64,000 nt of DNA from Coix lacryma-jobi var. lacryma-jobi (taxonomy: Eukaryota; Streptophyta; Magnoliopsida; Poales; Poaceae): positions 110,998,660 through 111,062,659 of the forward strand of contig CM019824.1 of NCBI GenBank assembly GCA_009763385.1, given 5' to 3'. The translations under genes and the position numbers were made by a program. Shown in pieces: positions 1-10,420 of the stretch. The notes under the pieces were generated by a model. That model made no database searches, was not told the DNA's origin, and was given only the letters and a program-made list of their open reading frames with translations. Every line of letters starts with the position of its first letter. Positions within the stretch are counted from its first letter, which is position 1.

Positions 1-853
1 CTGTGGTCTTGGTCCGGATCGAGTTGAGTTCCAATCTGAGTTCCACCAACGTGATAAAAAAAAGGAAACCGAGTAGAACTCGGCAATAGGTGGAATCCGT
101 TTGTGGTTGGTTCTGAGTGGAAACCGAGTAGAACTTGGAGTCCGCTTGTTAATATATCCTGAACTCCATCTACGTGAGTCCTTCTGTGATCCAAAAGAAA
201 GATAACTCCATACTTGTTCGGCCTTACTCTAGAGAGAGAGAGAGAGAGAGAGTATCTTCTTCTTACCGGAATACCCCTGTACTTTCGGAAAAAGTGTGTG
301 TACCGAATTGCTCCTTTGTATTCTTTTGTTCATATAATCAGTTTTTGAGGTTGCCAAAAAAAAAAAAGAAAAAGAAAAGAAAAAAAAAGAAAAAAAAAAA
401 AGAAAAAAAAAGAGAAAAGATTCAAAAGAAAATGGGCTGTTTTTCATATTGATTTTAGGTTTGTTCCACCTTGTTTTCAGGGGTGTGCTGTGGTTTTCCT
501 TTGTGTCCAGGCTTGCGTCTCTAGCACGGTCTAGCCTAGGACCAGCACAGTACCGTCGTCGAACGTTTATTCAGCTCGCCTTTATAACTAACGTGGTGCT
601 AGTTCGTTCCTTGTTTCAGCCCACCTATAGCTCCACATACTCTACAGCTTGACAGGTCCTGTGCCGCAGCACCGATACACTTCATCCATTGCTGAAGACT
701 TGTTGGTAGACGACCCCTCCTGTCAAGCAAGGTAAGAATTGGTAAGAACTTGTGTAACAAGTTGAGTGTGAGAGACTTGCTGTAGCTACATCCTAGTAGT
801 TGTAGGGCTTTTATTTCTTCACTTGCCTTTCTTGTTGTCTTTGTTTTTGAACC
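1..853 (+). other. Untranslated leader of the CRM-type element
   Basis: No convincing coding sequence. It contains a short GA repeat (about 230-251), a homopurine A/G tract (about 356-432) and two GTAAGAA/GTAAGAAC stretches near 731-750 that look like 5' splice sites. The region runs directly to the gag start at 854. Short frames here are low complexity and are not called. It could also hold sequence foreign to the element, since no LTR copy is available for comparison. Confidence 0.5.
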
Positions 854-3800
854 ATGACAGGGGGAGATGATGACAACGAAACACTACATACACCTCGCAC
901 TAAGGGCATCATACAGCATTTTGAAAGGAAAGTGAAGCTGCACACAGAGGGACTTGATAATGACTTGCAGGTGACAAATGAAAAGCTGGGGCAGTTGGAG
1001 GCTACGCAGATGGCCACAAACAACAAGCTTACAAGTTTGGAGGAATCCGTTGCTAGTGTGGACAAAAGCCTTGCTGCTCTCCTAAGGCGATTTGATGACT
1101 TCCACACCGAAGATAAAGAGAAGCATAAAGAAGAAAAGGAGGGAGATCGAGAGCACGGTAGTCATGAAGATGACTACACTGCTGATACTGAGCATGATGA
1201 TCAAGACGCTCGTGATCGACGACGCCTACGTCACAACCGTAGAGGTATGGGTGGCAACCGCCGACGCGAGGTACACAATAATGATGATGCTTTCAGTAAG
1301 ATTAAATTTAAGATACCTCCTTTTGATGGTAAATATGACCCTGATGCCTACATTACTTGGGAGATTGCTGTTGATCAAAAGTTTGCATGTCATGAATTTC
1401 CTGAGACTACACGTGTTAGGGCTGCTACTAGTGAGTTTACAGATTTTGCTTCTGTTTGGTGGATAGAATATGGCAAGAAAAATCCTAATAACTTACCTAG
1501 AACTTGGGATGCGCTGAAACGAGCCATGAGAGCTAGATTTGTTCCATCTTACTATGCCCGTGATATGATAAATAAGTTGCAGCAATTGAGACAAGGTGCT
1601 AAAAGTGTAGAAGAATATTATCAGGAATTACAAACGGGTATGTTGCGTTGTAACCTAGAGGAGGATGAGGAACCGGCTATGGCTAGATTTTTGGGTGGGT
1701 TAAATCGGGAAATTCAGGACATCCTCGCTTACAAGGAATACAATAGTGTAACCCGTTTGTTTCATCTTGCTTGTAAAGCTGAAAGGGAAGTGCAGGGACG
1801 ACGTGCTAGCGCAAGGACTAATATTTCTGCAGGGAAGGCTAATTCATGGCAGCAACGCATGACTACAACTCCATCTACACGTATGTCTACTCCATCATCT
1901 AGTGACAAGACTCGAGCTGCTCCCACAAATTCAGTTGCAAAGACGATGCAAAAGCCTGCTGTGAGTACTTCATCCGTGGCATCGACGGGTAGAACAAGCA
2001 ACATACAATGTCACCGGTGCAAGGGATATGGACACATGATGCGTGATTGTCCAAACAAGCGAGTTATGATTGTCAAAGATGATGGTGAGTGCTCATCTGC
2101 TAGTGATTTTGATGAAGACACGCTTGCACTACTTGCGACTGACCATGCAGGTAATGAAGAACAAATAGAAGAACATATTAATGCAGGTGAAGCGGACCAC
2201 TATGAAAGCTTGATCGTGCAGCGAGTGCTTAGTGCACAAATGGAGAAGGCGGAGCAAAATCAGCGACATATTTTATTCCAAACAAAGTGTGTCATCAAAG
2301 AGCGTTCCTGCCGCATGATCATTGATGGAGGTAGCTGCAACAACTTGGCAAGCAGCGATATGGTGCAGAAACTTGCCCTCAACACCAAACCACACCCGCA
2401 TCCCTACTACATCCAATGGCTGAACAACAGTGGTAAGGCAAAGGTAACTAGACTTGTGAGAATCAATTTTTCCATCGGATCCTACAAAGATATTGTTGAA
2501 TGTGATGTTGTGCCTATGCAAGCTTGTAACATTCTGCTAGGTAGACCTTGGCAATTTGATAGAGATTCTATGCATCATGGTAGATCAAATCAGTATTCTT
2601 TTCTATACCATGATCGCAAAATTGTGCTGCATCCTATGTCCCCTGAAACTATTATGCAAACTGATGTTGCAAGGGCTACTAAAGCAAAGAGCGAGAGCAA
2701 TAAAAATGATAAATCTGTAATTGGTAACAAAGATGAGATAAAACTGAAAGGACGTTGTATGATAGCTACCAAATCAGATATTAATGAGTTCAATGCATCC
2801 ACTTCTGTTGCTTATGCTTTGATATGCAAGGATGCTTTGATTTCAATTGAGGATATGCAATGTTCTTTGCCCCCTGCTGTTGCTAACGTTTTGCAGGAGT
2901 ATTCCGATGTGTTTCCAAGTGCGGTACCAGCGGGGCTGCCACCACTACGCGGGATTGAGCACCAAATTGATCTTATTCCTGGTGCATCTTTGCCAAACCG
3001 TGCGCCATACAGGACAAACCCGGAAGAAACAAAGGAAATTCAGCGACAAGTGCAAGAACTACTGGACAAAGGTTATGTGCGAGAATCCCTTAGCCCTTGT
3101 GCTGTTCCAGTAATTTTAGTGCCTAAGAAAGATGGAACATGGCGTATGTGTGTTGATTGTAGAGCTATTAATAATATCACCATTCGATATCGACACCCTA
3201 TTCCACGATTAGATGATATGCTAGATGAACTGAGTGGTGCTGTTGTGTTTTCAAAAGTTGATTTACGTAGTGGCTACCACCAGATTCGTATGAAATTGGG
3301 AGATGAATGGAAAACTGCTTTCAAAACTAAGTTCGGTTTATATGAGTGGTTAGTCATGCCTTTTGGGTTAACTAATGCACCTAGTACTTTCATGAGATTA
3401 ATGAACGAGGTTTTGCGTGCTTTCATTGGGAAATTTGTTGTCGTATATTTTGATGATATATTAATTTACAGCAAATTATTGGATGAACATCTTGATCATT
3501 TACGTGCTGTTTTTAATGCACTACGCGAGGCACGCTTATTTGGTAACCTTGAGAAGTGCACCTTTTGCACCGATCGAGTGTCTTTTCTTGGTTATGTTGT
3601 AACTCCACAGGGAATTGAGGTTGATCAAGCCAAGGTGGAAGCTATACAGGGATGGCCTGTCCCAAAGACTATCACCCAGGTGCGGAGTTTCCTAGGACTT
3701 GCTGGATTCTATCGCCGTTTTGTGAAGGATTTCAGCACCATTGCTGCACCATTGAATGAGCTTACCAAGAAGGGGGTGCCTTTTGAGTGGGGCAAAACAC

Positions 3801-5758
3801 AAGAGAATTCATTCGACATGTTGAAAGATAAGTTAACTCACGCGCCTCTCCTACAACTTCCTGATTTTAATAAGACTTTTGAGCTTGAATGTGATGCTAG
3901 TGGAATTGGTCTGGGAGGTGTTTTGTTACAAGAGGGAAAGCCTATTGCATATTTTAGTGAGAAATTGAGTGGGCCTGTTCTCAATTATTCTACTTATGAT
4001 AAAGAACTCTATGCTCTTGTTCGAACATTAGAGACATGGCAGCATTATTTGTGGCCCAAAGAGTTTGTTATCCATTCTGATCATGAATCTTTAAAACATA
4101 TTCGTAGTCAAGGAAAACTGAATCGTAGGCATGCAAAATGGGTTGAATTTATTGAATCTTTTCCTTATATTATTAAACACAAGAAAGGGAAGGAGAATAT
4201 TATTGCTGATGCTTTGTCACGGAGATATACTTTGCTGAATCAACTTGATTATAAGATCTTTGGGTTAGAAACAATTAAGGACCAATATGTTCACGATGCT
4301 GATTTTAGAGACGTGTTGCTGCATTGTAAAGATGGAAAAGGATGGAACAAATTCATCGTTAGTGATGGGTTTGTGTTTAGAGCTAACAAGCTATGCATTC
4401 CAGCTAGCTCTGTTCGCTTGTTGTTGTTGCAGGAAGCACATGGAGGTGGCTTGATGGGACATTTTGGAGCAAAGAAGACCGAGGACATACTTGCTGGTCA
4501 TTTCTTTTGGCCAAGGATGAAGAGAGATGTGGAGAGGTTTGTTGCTCGTTGCACAACATGTCAAAAGGCAAAGTCACGGTTAAATCCCCACGGTTTGTAT
4601 CTACCTCTTCCTGTTCCTAATGCTCCTTGGGAGGATATATCTATGGATTTTGTGTTGGGTTTACCAAGGACTAGGAGGGGACGTGATAGTGTGTTTGTGG
4701 TTGTTGATAGATTTTCTAAGATGGCACATTTCATACCATGTCATAAAACTGATGATGCTACAAATATTGCTGATTTGTTCTTTCGAGAAATTGTTCGCTT
4801 ACATGGTGTGCCCAACACAATTGTTTCTGATCGTGATGCTAAATTTCTTAGTCATTTTTGGAAGACTTTGTGGTTTAAATTGGGGACTAAGCTTTTATTT
4901 TCCACCACTTGTCATCCCCAAACTGATGGTCAAACTGAAGTTGTGAATAGAACTTTATCCACTATGTTAAGGGCTGTTTTAAAGAAGAATATTAAGATGT
5001 GGGAAGAATATTTACCTCATATTGAGTTCGCTTATAATCGTTCATTGCATTCTACTACAAAAATGTGTCCTTTTGAGATTGTCTATGGCTTCTTGCCACG
5101 TGCTCCTATTGATTTAATGCCTTTGCCAAGTTCTGAAAAAATGAATTTTGATGCTAAGCAACGTGCTGAATTAATGTTAAAATTGCATGAAGCCACTAAA
5201 GAAAACATAGAGCGCATGAATGCTAAGTACAAATGCGCTGGAGATAAAGGTAGAAAGCAATTGATTCTGGAACCTGGGGATTTGGTTTGGTTGCATTTGC
5301 GAAAAGATAGATTTCCAGAACTGAGAAAATCCAAATTGATGCCTAGAGCTGATGGTCCTTTTAAAGTGCTGCAACGAATTAATGAGAATGCATATAAGCT
5401 TGATCTTCCTGCAGATTTTGGGGTTAGTCCCACATTTAACATTGCAGATTTGAAGCCTTATTTGGGTGAGGAAGATGAGCTTGAGTCGAGGACGACTCAA
5501 ATGCAAGAAAGGGAGGATGATGAGGACATTAACACCAGCAATACATCCTCTCCGACACAACCTATAGCTGGCCCTCTTACTCGTGCTCGTGCTCGTCAAC
5601 TTAATCATCAAGTGAGTTCCATGATAAGCTCTTGTCCATCTTGTTTAGACAATGGAAACGCGTGCACTCTTCTTTTGATTAGGAACCGAGAAGAAGACCG
5701 AAAGGGAGAAGGACTCGCGGTAGCCGGATTCGGACTGCAGCAAAGCGCCAACTTGTGA
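854..5758 (+). CDS. Gag-pol polyprotein of CRM-type retrotransposon (1634 aa, unbroken)
   Basis: This is a single uninterrupted frame encoding the structural and enzymatic proteins of a Ty3/gypsy element. The N terminus (about 1-110) is charged and helical; the gag domain spans about 150-330. A zinc knuckle CHRCKGYGHMMRDC (CX2CX4HX4C) is at 386-399. The protease active site is near D491 (DGGS). Reverse transcriptase covers about 700-890 with YFDD at 865-868, followed by RNase H (DAS near 1012). Integrase has an HHCC zinc site near 1190-1235 and catalytic D1265, D1326 and E1362, with the expected 35-residue spacing. The last 80 or so residues lie within the 3' LTR. The start at 854 is the first ATG after the leader and gives the full frame. 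No stop or frameshift is seen, unlike every other polyprotein here, so this is probably a young, possibly competent copy. Confidence 0.93.
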   Translation: MTGGDDDNETLHTPRTKGIIQHFERKVKLHTEGLDNDLQVTNEKLGQLEATQMATNNKLTSLEESVASVDKSLAALLRRFDDFHTEDKEKHKEEKEGDREHGSHEDDYTADTEHDDQDARDRRRLRHNRRGMGGNRRREVHNNDDAFSKIKFKIPPFDGKYDPDAYITWEIAVDQKFACHEFPETTRVRAATSEFTDFASVWWIEYGKKNPNNLPRTWDALKRAMRARFVPSYYARDMINKLQQLRQGAKSVEEYYQELQTGMLRCNLEEDEEPAMARFLGGLNREIQDILAYKEYNSVTRLFHLACKAEREVQGRRASARTNISAGKANSWQQRMTTTPSTRMSTPSSSDKTRAAPTNSVAKTMQKPAVSTSSVASTGRTSNIQCHRCKGYGHMMRDCPNKRVMIVKDDGECSSASDFDEDTLALLATDHAGNEEQIEEHINAGEADHYESLIVQRVLSAQMEKAEQNQRHILFQTKCVIKERSCRMIIDGGSCNNLASSDMVQKLALNTKPHPHPYYIQWLNNSGKAKVTRLVRINFSIGSYKDIVECDVVPMQACNILLGRPWQFDRDSMHHGRSNQYSFLYHDRKIVLHPMSPETIMQTDVARATKAKSESNKNDKSVIGNKDEIKLKGRCMIATKSDINEFNASTSVAYALICKDALISIEDMQCSLPPAVANVLQEYSDVFPSAVPAGLPPLRGIEHQIDLIPGASLPNRAPYRTNPEETKEIQRQVQELLDKGYVRESLSPCAVPVILVPKKDGTWRMCVDCRAINNITIRYRHPIPRLDDMLDELSGAVVFSKVDLRSGYHQIRMKLGDEWKTAFKTKFGLYEWLVMPFGLTNAPSTFMRLMNEVLRAFIGKFVVVYFDDILIYSKLLDEHLDHLRAVFNALREARLFGNLEKCTFCTDRVSFLGYVVTPQGIEVDQAKVEAIQGWPVPKTITQVRSFLGLAGFYRRFVKDFSTIAAPLNELTKKGVPFEWGKTQENSFDMLKDKLTHAPLLQLPDFNKTFELECDASGIGLGGVLLQEGKPIAYFSEKLSGPVLNYSTYDKELYALVRTLETWQHYLWPKEFVIHSDHESLKHIRSQGKLNRRHAKWVEFIESFPYIIKHKKGKENIIADALSRRYTLLNQLDYKIFGLETIKDQYVHDADFRDVLLHCKDGKGWNKFIVSDGFVFRANKLCIPASSVRLLLLQEAHGGGLMGHFGAKKTEDILAGHFFWPRMKRDVERFVARCTTCQKAKSRLNPHGLYLPLPVPNAPWEDISMDFVLGLPRTRRGRDSVFVVVDRFSKMAHFIPCHKTDDATNIADLFFREIVRLHGVPNTIVSDRDAKFLSHFWKTLWFKLGTKLLFSTTCHPQTDGQTEVVNRTLSTMLRAVLKKNIKMWEEYLPHIEFAYNRSLHSTTKMCPFEIVYGFLPRAPIDLMPLPSSEKMNFDAKQRAELMLKLHEATKENIERMNAKYKCAGDKGRKQLILEPGDLVWLHLRKDRFPELRKSKLMPRADGPFKVLQRINENAYKLDLPADFGVSPTFNIADLKPYLGEEDELESRTTQMQEREDDEDINTSNTSSPTQPIAGPLTRARARQLNHQVSSMISSCPSCLDNGNACTLLLIRNREEDRKGEGLAVAGFGLQQSANL

Positions 5759-6435
5759 CCGCCACCACGGTTGCATACGGATTCGGATTCAGGCGCTTCA
5801 GGACTTGTTGGAAAGCTTATCAAGTTTACTTTCATATGAATCAAGTCCCACGTCAATATCTGTTCGGCAGCAGCGGCAATGATCCAATTACCGTCGACAG
5901 GTCTTGCTGTCCAGGGTGCTGCGTCACCTCATTTTGGGCTTATGGCCCATGTATCAAGTTGGGTCCATTAGGGACGCGTCCTAGGGTTGGAGGACGACCC
6001 CAACACTCTTTTGGTCGTCAATCCATCTACTTATATCCCTCTATAGCCGCCATGGTCGGTTTGGGGTTTTGTTTAGATCAAGTTTAGCCTTAGCTACTTG
6101 CTTGTAGGCGCGCGTGCAGGATCAGCCGCCCGTCTCCTTGTCTTCGGAACCCCATTGTAGATTAAGATTCAGTTTGAAACCTTCAATTTCATCTTGCAAA
6201 TTCAGTGCTTGTTTCCTCGTTCTTGCTAGTTCTTCGATTGCTTGCAGGACGGGAGCCCTAGGGGCTGGTTGTCGCGCTCCACAAGATCGTGACGGCTATT
6301 GGACGTGGTGTATCGGTTGCTAAGGCGCGGTCTTGAGGGCTGTAGTCGGGCCGTGAACGTCATCTCCATCCACCAATCGAGTTATCCCCGTTTCTCATCG
6401 AAAGATCGGGCAAAAACCCTAGCGGGTTCGCATCA
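5518..6435 (+). repeat. 3' LTR of the CRM-type element
   Basis: It starts TGATGAGGACATT directly after a purine tract (AAGAAAGGGAGGA, 5505-5517) and ends TTCGCATCA. Length 918 bp fits CRM LTRs as I know them. The right edge is set where sequence homologous to the Tat PMD gene resumes (6436). The gag-pol frame occupies the first 241 bp. A weak TATA-like stretch lies near 6031-6036. The boundary is good to a few bases; no second LTR is available to confirm it. Confidence 0.75.
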
Positions 6436-7137
6436 CTGCCCATAGAATAAATATTTCTCCAACCACATGTTCAGAAAAATGATATGTTCTCACTCTGAAA
6501 CACTAGACTGGGAAGTATTGAATGTGGCAATGTAACTAGACCAACCACCAGTCTTGAAGTTTCCAAGCTTGATGGAGGGCTTGACTTGAAGATTGTGGGG
6601 GTTAATTGATCCAGTGATTTTTAAGCCGGTCAGCATGTGTATATCAGCTAAAGTCGGGGTCATGGGTCCCTGCTTGAACATGAAGGCATTGAAGGTCCCA
6701 GACCAGAAATAGCAAGCAGCTTTCAGCATCGGCTCATTTATTTTCATATCAGCCAAGGACAGAGTGATGCACTGATCTAGGTTGCGGAGGATCCAGTCTG
6801 GCTTCTTCTTAGCCTCTACCTTGATCAACTAGTCCCTCCAGCCTGAGATAATCGATGGCCAGTTCCTAAAGGGAGTTTTGCCCCAATGCTTTGAATCAAA
6901 ATCTGAGGTCATGAAGGGGATTCTTTGGGTCTCAGCTGCAATGACTTCAGTAGGGTCGAGATTGCCCACTGGGCTGAGGAAGAAGTCGTTGGGACTATCC
7001 TGGATCGGGATGAAGATTTGGTCGTGAAGCACCTAAAAATTCAAAATATGAGAGATACGTAGAGTAGAAGATCATCGAAAAGGGAGGATGCTAGAAACCC
7101 AAATTTTTACCTCAGGGATGGAACCTTGAGTCGCCAT
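6436..7137 (-). pseudogene. Antisense plant mobile domain (PMD) gene remnant of Tat-1
   Basis: Read on the minus strand, exon 1 is 7137-7111 (ATG plus 8 codons, ending GAG before GTAAAA). A 78-nt GT-AG intron follows, and exon 2 starts at 7032 after TTTTTAG. The protein matches the PMD gene of Tat-2 in the same order, including a TLADIHMLTGL block equivalent to TLADVFMMSGL there. It is dead: an in-frame TAG lies at 6829-6831, where the relatives have Trp, and a TGA at about 6490-6492. The CRM insertion removes the rest. The shared 27-nt first exon shows that the antisense gene structure is old and inherited within this lineage. PMD proteins are plant proteins of uncertain biochemical function. 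Confidence 0.8.
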
Positions 7138-7366
7138 TTGACTTGCGAGAGCACTGAATTTGAGTTCTCAAAGGATTTTTGCTTGAATTAAGTGGCGGTG
7201 GGCGTCTTCAAAGGCTAGGGTTTGAGAATGACCCTGGAGGAAAGGAGTAACGATTGGGAAGAAGGCTCGGCTAATCGACTAAGGGGAGATTAGTTGATTA
7301 GACTTCATGGAAAGGAATAGGCATTTTTGGAATAAAATAAATTTCATCCCAAAATTGGGGGGCATG
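7138..7366. other. Tat-1 spacer and polypurine tract
   Basis: This is a noncoding stretch between the antisense gene start and the 3' LTR. It ends AAAATTGGGGGGCATG, the purine-rich primer for plus-strand synthesis, closely matching AAATTGAGGGGGCATG before the Tat-2 3' LTR. Confidence 0.6.
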
Positions 7367-8440
7367 TGTTTACACCAAATTTTGGACTAGGAAGATTATT
7401 ATTTTCTGAGCACAAACATCTGATTTATTGGACCCGGGCACGACCAAGACTCATGAGGACCAGACGTGACGAGCTTCGAAAACATATTGGGTTCGGCCAA
7501 GGAGTTTGAGTCCGGGCCGTCTTTTGTTTTACCTGTTAGGTAACATAGTCGTGTTAGGACAAGAGTCAACCGGGTTATAAATAGTTAGAAACCCGATTTT
7601 TGTAAAGAGACATCCAATCAATCAACACATCGTCCACCGGGCAAAACCCTAGGAGTAGGAGTAACGTAGAACTCAGCGGAACCTTCAACCAGGCAGGGCT
7701 GCATCGGCTTCGACCGACTTCCGGTTTGCTTGTAAGTTTCACCAATGGCTCGTGTCATTGTACAATGAGCTGTATTTGGCATCGACCAAACTCTTGTTAA
7801 GCTATGACATGGCTAGTTATCGGTCTAAGTTCGTCTTTTGTAAGACTGTCTTGACTCTGATCAAACTCTTGCTTTAGTCGATCTTGACTAGTTATCGGCT
7901 CTATTGGTTTTGGCAAGCTAATAGATTCATTAAGTTATCGATGTTGTTTTATGTTTTAATTTGTTTCTTTATATTTTTAAACCATCTTTCCCAATCAAGA
8001 TTAACAAAGTAGCTTAAGCTTAAAAGAAGCTTAGTTTCGGCTATCCAAAGGCTTTACATGCTTACACCAAGGGAAATAGCCAATCCAAGCCTTTCATCGA
8101 CTATTTTGTTAATCTTGATTGTTATATGTTGTGCGTTCGAGATATCCGATAAAATCATGATTTGAAATAAGAATAGATAGATTCAATCTAGCATATCTAT
8201 TACGGCTGTATTTCCGAACCCCACTGATATATATGATAGTTTAGATTTGTCTGATCTTAGGTACAATCATGGTTTTAATGGATAGATCTTGTTCGTGCTT
8301 CATGGACCCTGAATCGGCTAAAATAGTCGATCCAGTTATGCTTTCGTCATAATGTGTACTTTTGAATGGCTTGGAATTTATGAATCTACTCGTTGCATCA
8401 GACGTGATCTAGCTTGGTCATCATTATGGCTGTATGGAGA
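7367..8440 (+). repeat. Tat-1 3' LTR, left part
   Basis: It begins TGTTTACACCAAATTTTGG after the purine tract. It has a TATA box (TATAAATAG, 7576-7584). Downstream text resembles Tat-2 LTR phrases such as 'gttatcggctctattggttttggcaag'-like segments around 7890-7920. The right edge is approximate: the text passes into the leader of a minus-strand Athila element somewhere near 8430-8460. Confidence 0.65.
7576..7584 (+). promoter_or_regulatory. TATA box in Tat-1 LTR
   Basis: TATAAATAG, about 210 bp inside the LTR. The Tat-2 LTRs have the equivalent TATAAATA farther in. It is likely the core promoter of the element and is now of no consequence because the body is lost. Confidence 0.55.
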
Positions 8441-8486
8441 CACCCTATTGGTAGTTCTTAACTTCACTAAAGATAGAGCTAGGCAA

Positions 8487-8579
8487 CTATCCCCGGTAAC
8501 GACCTAGAAATGCTTGTTGACACTTGCTAACGTCGTTACTAGGAGTAGACTATGGAATCTATCCCTAGCAACGGCGCCA
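8487..8579 (-). promoter_or_regulatory. Athila-2 primer-binding site and a second degenerate copy 73 nt away
   Basis: On the minus strand, TGGCGCCGTTGCTAGGGA starts at 8579 and TAGGTCGTTACCGGGGA at 8506, exactly 73 nt apart. Both are preceded by GCATTTC. The consensus TGGCGCCGTTGCCGGGGA is, to my knowledge, the tRNA-Asp-type primer site of Athila elements. The intervening text (AGTAACGACGTTAGCAAGTG) also recurs in the array at 62466-62736. Confidence 0.7.
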
Positions 8580-8587
8580 GAAATGCT

Positions 8588-10420
8588 TGTAGCAAGTCCA
8601 GTCACTATACCTAAAGGAGTGAAGCTAAAGCAGCTATCTACTAATGTCAAATGGGGTTGTCAATCCTGACACTAGTAGGAGCTAGCTAGAGAGATTGCAA
8701 TCTACCTAGAGGAGATTCTGCAAGCGCACAGAACGATCGTAGTAGCACTTTGCCTGGGAGTACCAGGTGTCAATTTATTTAATCCCAAAGGAAGGCTATG
8801 GTGGTGTATGAGTCGAGTCAAGGAGGGAATGAGAGTCAAAGAATAAGAAAGGGAAAAGGAGAGAAGAGAAGAGAGGAGATGAAAGGCTAGAAAGAATTTG
8901 AGTGGATAGGTAAGGATGAAATGAATGGTTAAGGTAAGGTGGATGGATAGGTAGATAGGTGGAAAAGATAACTAAGGATAACTAATATAACTAACTAATA
9001 ACTAATAACTACTCCTAGATAACTACGAAGCAAGATGGGCAAATGCCAAATAAGCAACCAAGTTAAGTATAGTTTTATTCCTATCTTGTCAAGTACTGAG
9101 GCGTACTAGCCTTTACCACTGACTTAGGTTGAACGCTAGCACAACGAGCCTTACTGTTAAACTAGACCAACTACATGGTGGAATTCAAGGCGCACAGGGT
9201 TGTCACCACCTGCTTGCTACCACAGCTATCCGGGGGTCTAGCCATATCTGAAGGTAAGTCTATAACTAAGCACCACACCTAATTATATTCTAACTATCTC
9301 TATCCTGGCCTAGAATAGAGACACCCTTGCGGACGTCAGAGCAAATACTTGACTTAATAAGATAAACACTAAACTAACTAAGAAACCTATTGGCAAAGAT
9401 CAAACACTAAGCACACTAGAGATTAACTACTATGTCTAAGTGAATTGAAATGTAGGATAGCTAGGTACTCAAGCAATCAATCAAGTATACTACTCAATAC
9501 TGGTAAGTATAATAAAGTAATACTTGAAATGATGAACTAGAATATAGTAAAGTGCTTGAGTTACAAGAGCAAAACCTGAACTGGATACGAAGGAAGACTC
9601 TTCCCAACTCCAGGACCGATTACTCGCACGCTTCTACTCTTGAGCTAAGCCTTGAGCAGCGCTTCCGCGAGGGCAATGAGGCAAGAATGCCTTGCTCTAC
9701 TAGCTACCTACTTTCCTAAGCTTGGGTAAATCCTAAGCTATTAGCTCTCTAGCTTTAGCCTTGCTTTCTTATTTGCTTCTTCCTTCCTTTCCTTGCTTGA
9801 AGTGAAGTGACGCCTCCAGGGGGGTATTTATAGCCCAAATGAGTGAGGGGGTACTTATAGGGGGCAGCCAACCGACCTAGGGCAAACCCTAGTGGCGGGC
9901 GCCAGCCCTAGGTGGCGGCCGCCACCCCCCTGGCCCTTGGATGCACCGTCATTGATCCTACGGTCTCCAGGGACTCCTCCAAGGCGGTTCCAAGGTCGGT
10001 TGCATGTCCAAATAACCGTCACATGGGCAATTAGGTCATGATCCACGTCACATCTCTTCTTAGCCATCTGATGCCACCGACCTCCTTGGTGACCTCCAAT
10101 TGGATAACTAAGATTTGGCCCTGGGGTGGTCACACGGATCAGTGACATGGCAGGGGAGAGTTTGGGCCTCTCCTTGGTGGCGGGCGCCACCTAGTTGTGG
10201 CGGGCGCCACCCCACTAGGGCCCAAATGGGCCCTGGTGAGTGGGCTCGGCCCCTGGTGGGTCCATTCTCCAAATTTGGTCCAAATCCTGCATTCAAATAA
10301 AAATCTATGGACATGTGGAATTTGGTTAGTTTGAAACCTATTTGTCTACTTTTCATGCTTTTTTGTTGAATTTTTGGGTAAAATGTTGATGGTAAAACAA
10401 GTGTTTAAGGACCATCAACA
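8588..10420 (-). repeat. LTR of Athila-2 (minus strand)
   Basis: On the minus strand it starts TGTTGATGGTCCTTAAACAC after the purine tract GCTTGGGGGAGCT. It has a TATA box (TATAAATACC, 9832-9823), the GCGCTTGCAG motif typical of these LTR ends (about 8726), and ends near TGCTACA just before the primer site. Length is up to 1833 bp. The true 3' end may lie up to 150 bp earlier. It holds GC-rich palindromes (GTGGCGGGCGCCAC and variants at 9890-9925 and 10179-10212). Confidence 0.65.
9823..9832 (-). promoter_or_regulatory. TATA box of the Athila-2 LTR
   Basis: TATAAATACC on the minus strand, followed by a C/G-rich stretch. The same arrangement (TATA, then CCCC) occurs in the other Athila LTRs at 51082 and 57838. 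Confidence 0.6.

Larger units (their letters stand above)
1..6435 (+). mobile_element. CRM-type Ty3/gypsy retrotransposon, 5' LTR off the window
   Basis: The window opens inside an LTR retrotransposon: an untranslated leader, one long gag-pol frame (854-5758) and a 3' LTR (5518-6435). Domain order gag, protease, reverse transcriptase, RNase H, integrase is that of Ty3/gypsy. The integrase C terminus has no chromodomain, and the frame runs into the 3' LTR; both are features I associate with the CRM (centromeric retrotransposon of maize) clade. The 5' LTR is not seen: bases 1-853 do not match 5518-6435 and no primer site is visible. The element lies inside the antisense PMD gene of an older Tat element, whose sequence resumes at 6436. 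The clade name is inference from motifs. Confidence 0.8.

Noticed and set aside
1..853. 5' LTR of the CRM-type element
   Set aside because: No similarity to 5518-6435, and no primer-binding site before the gag start.
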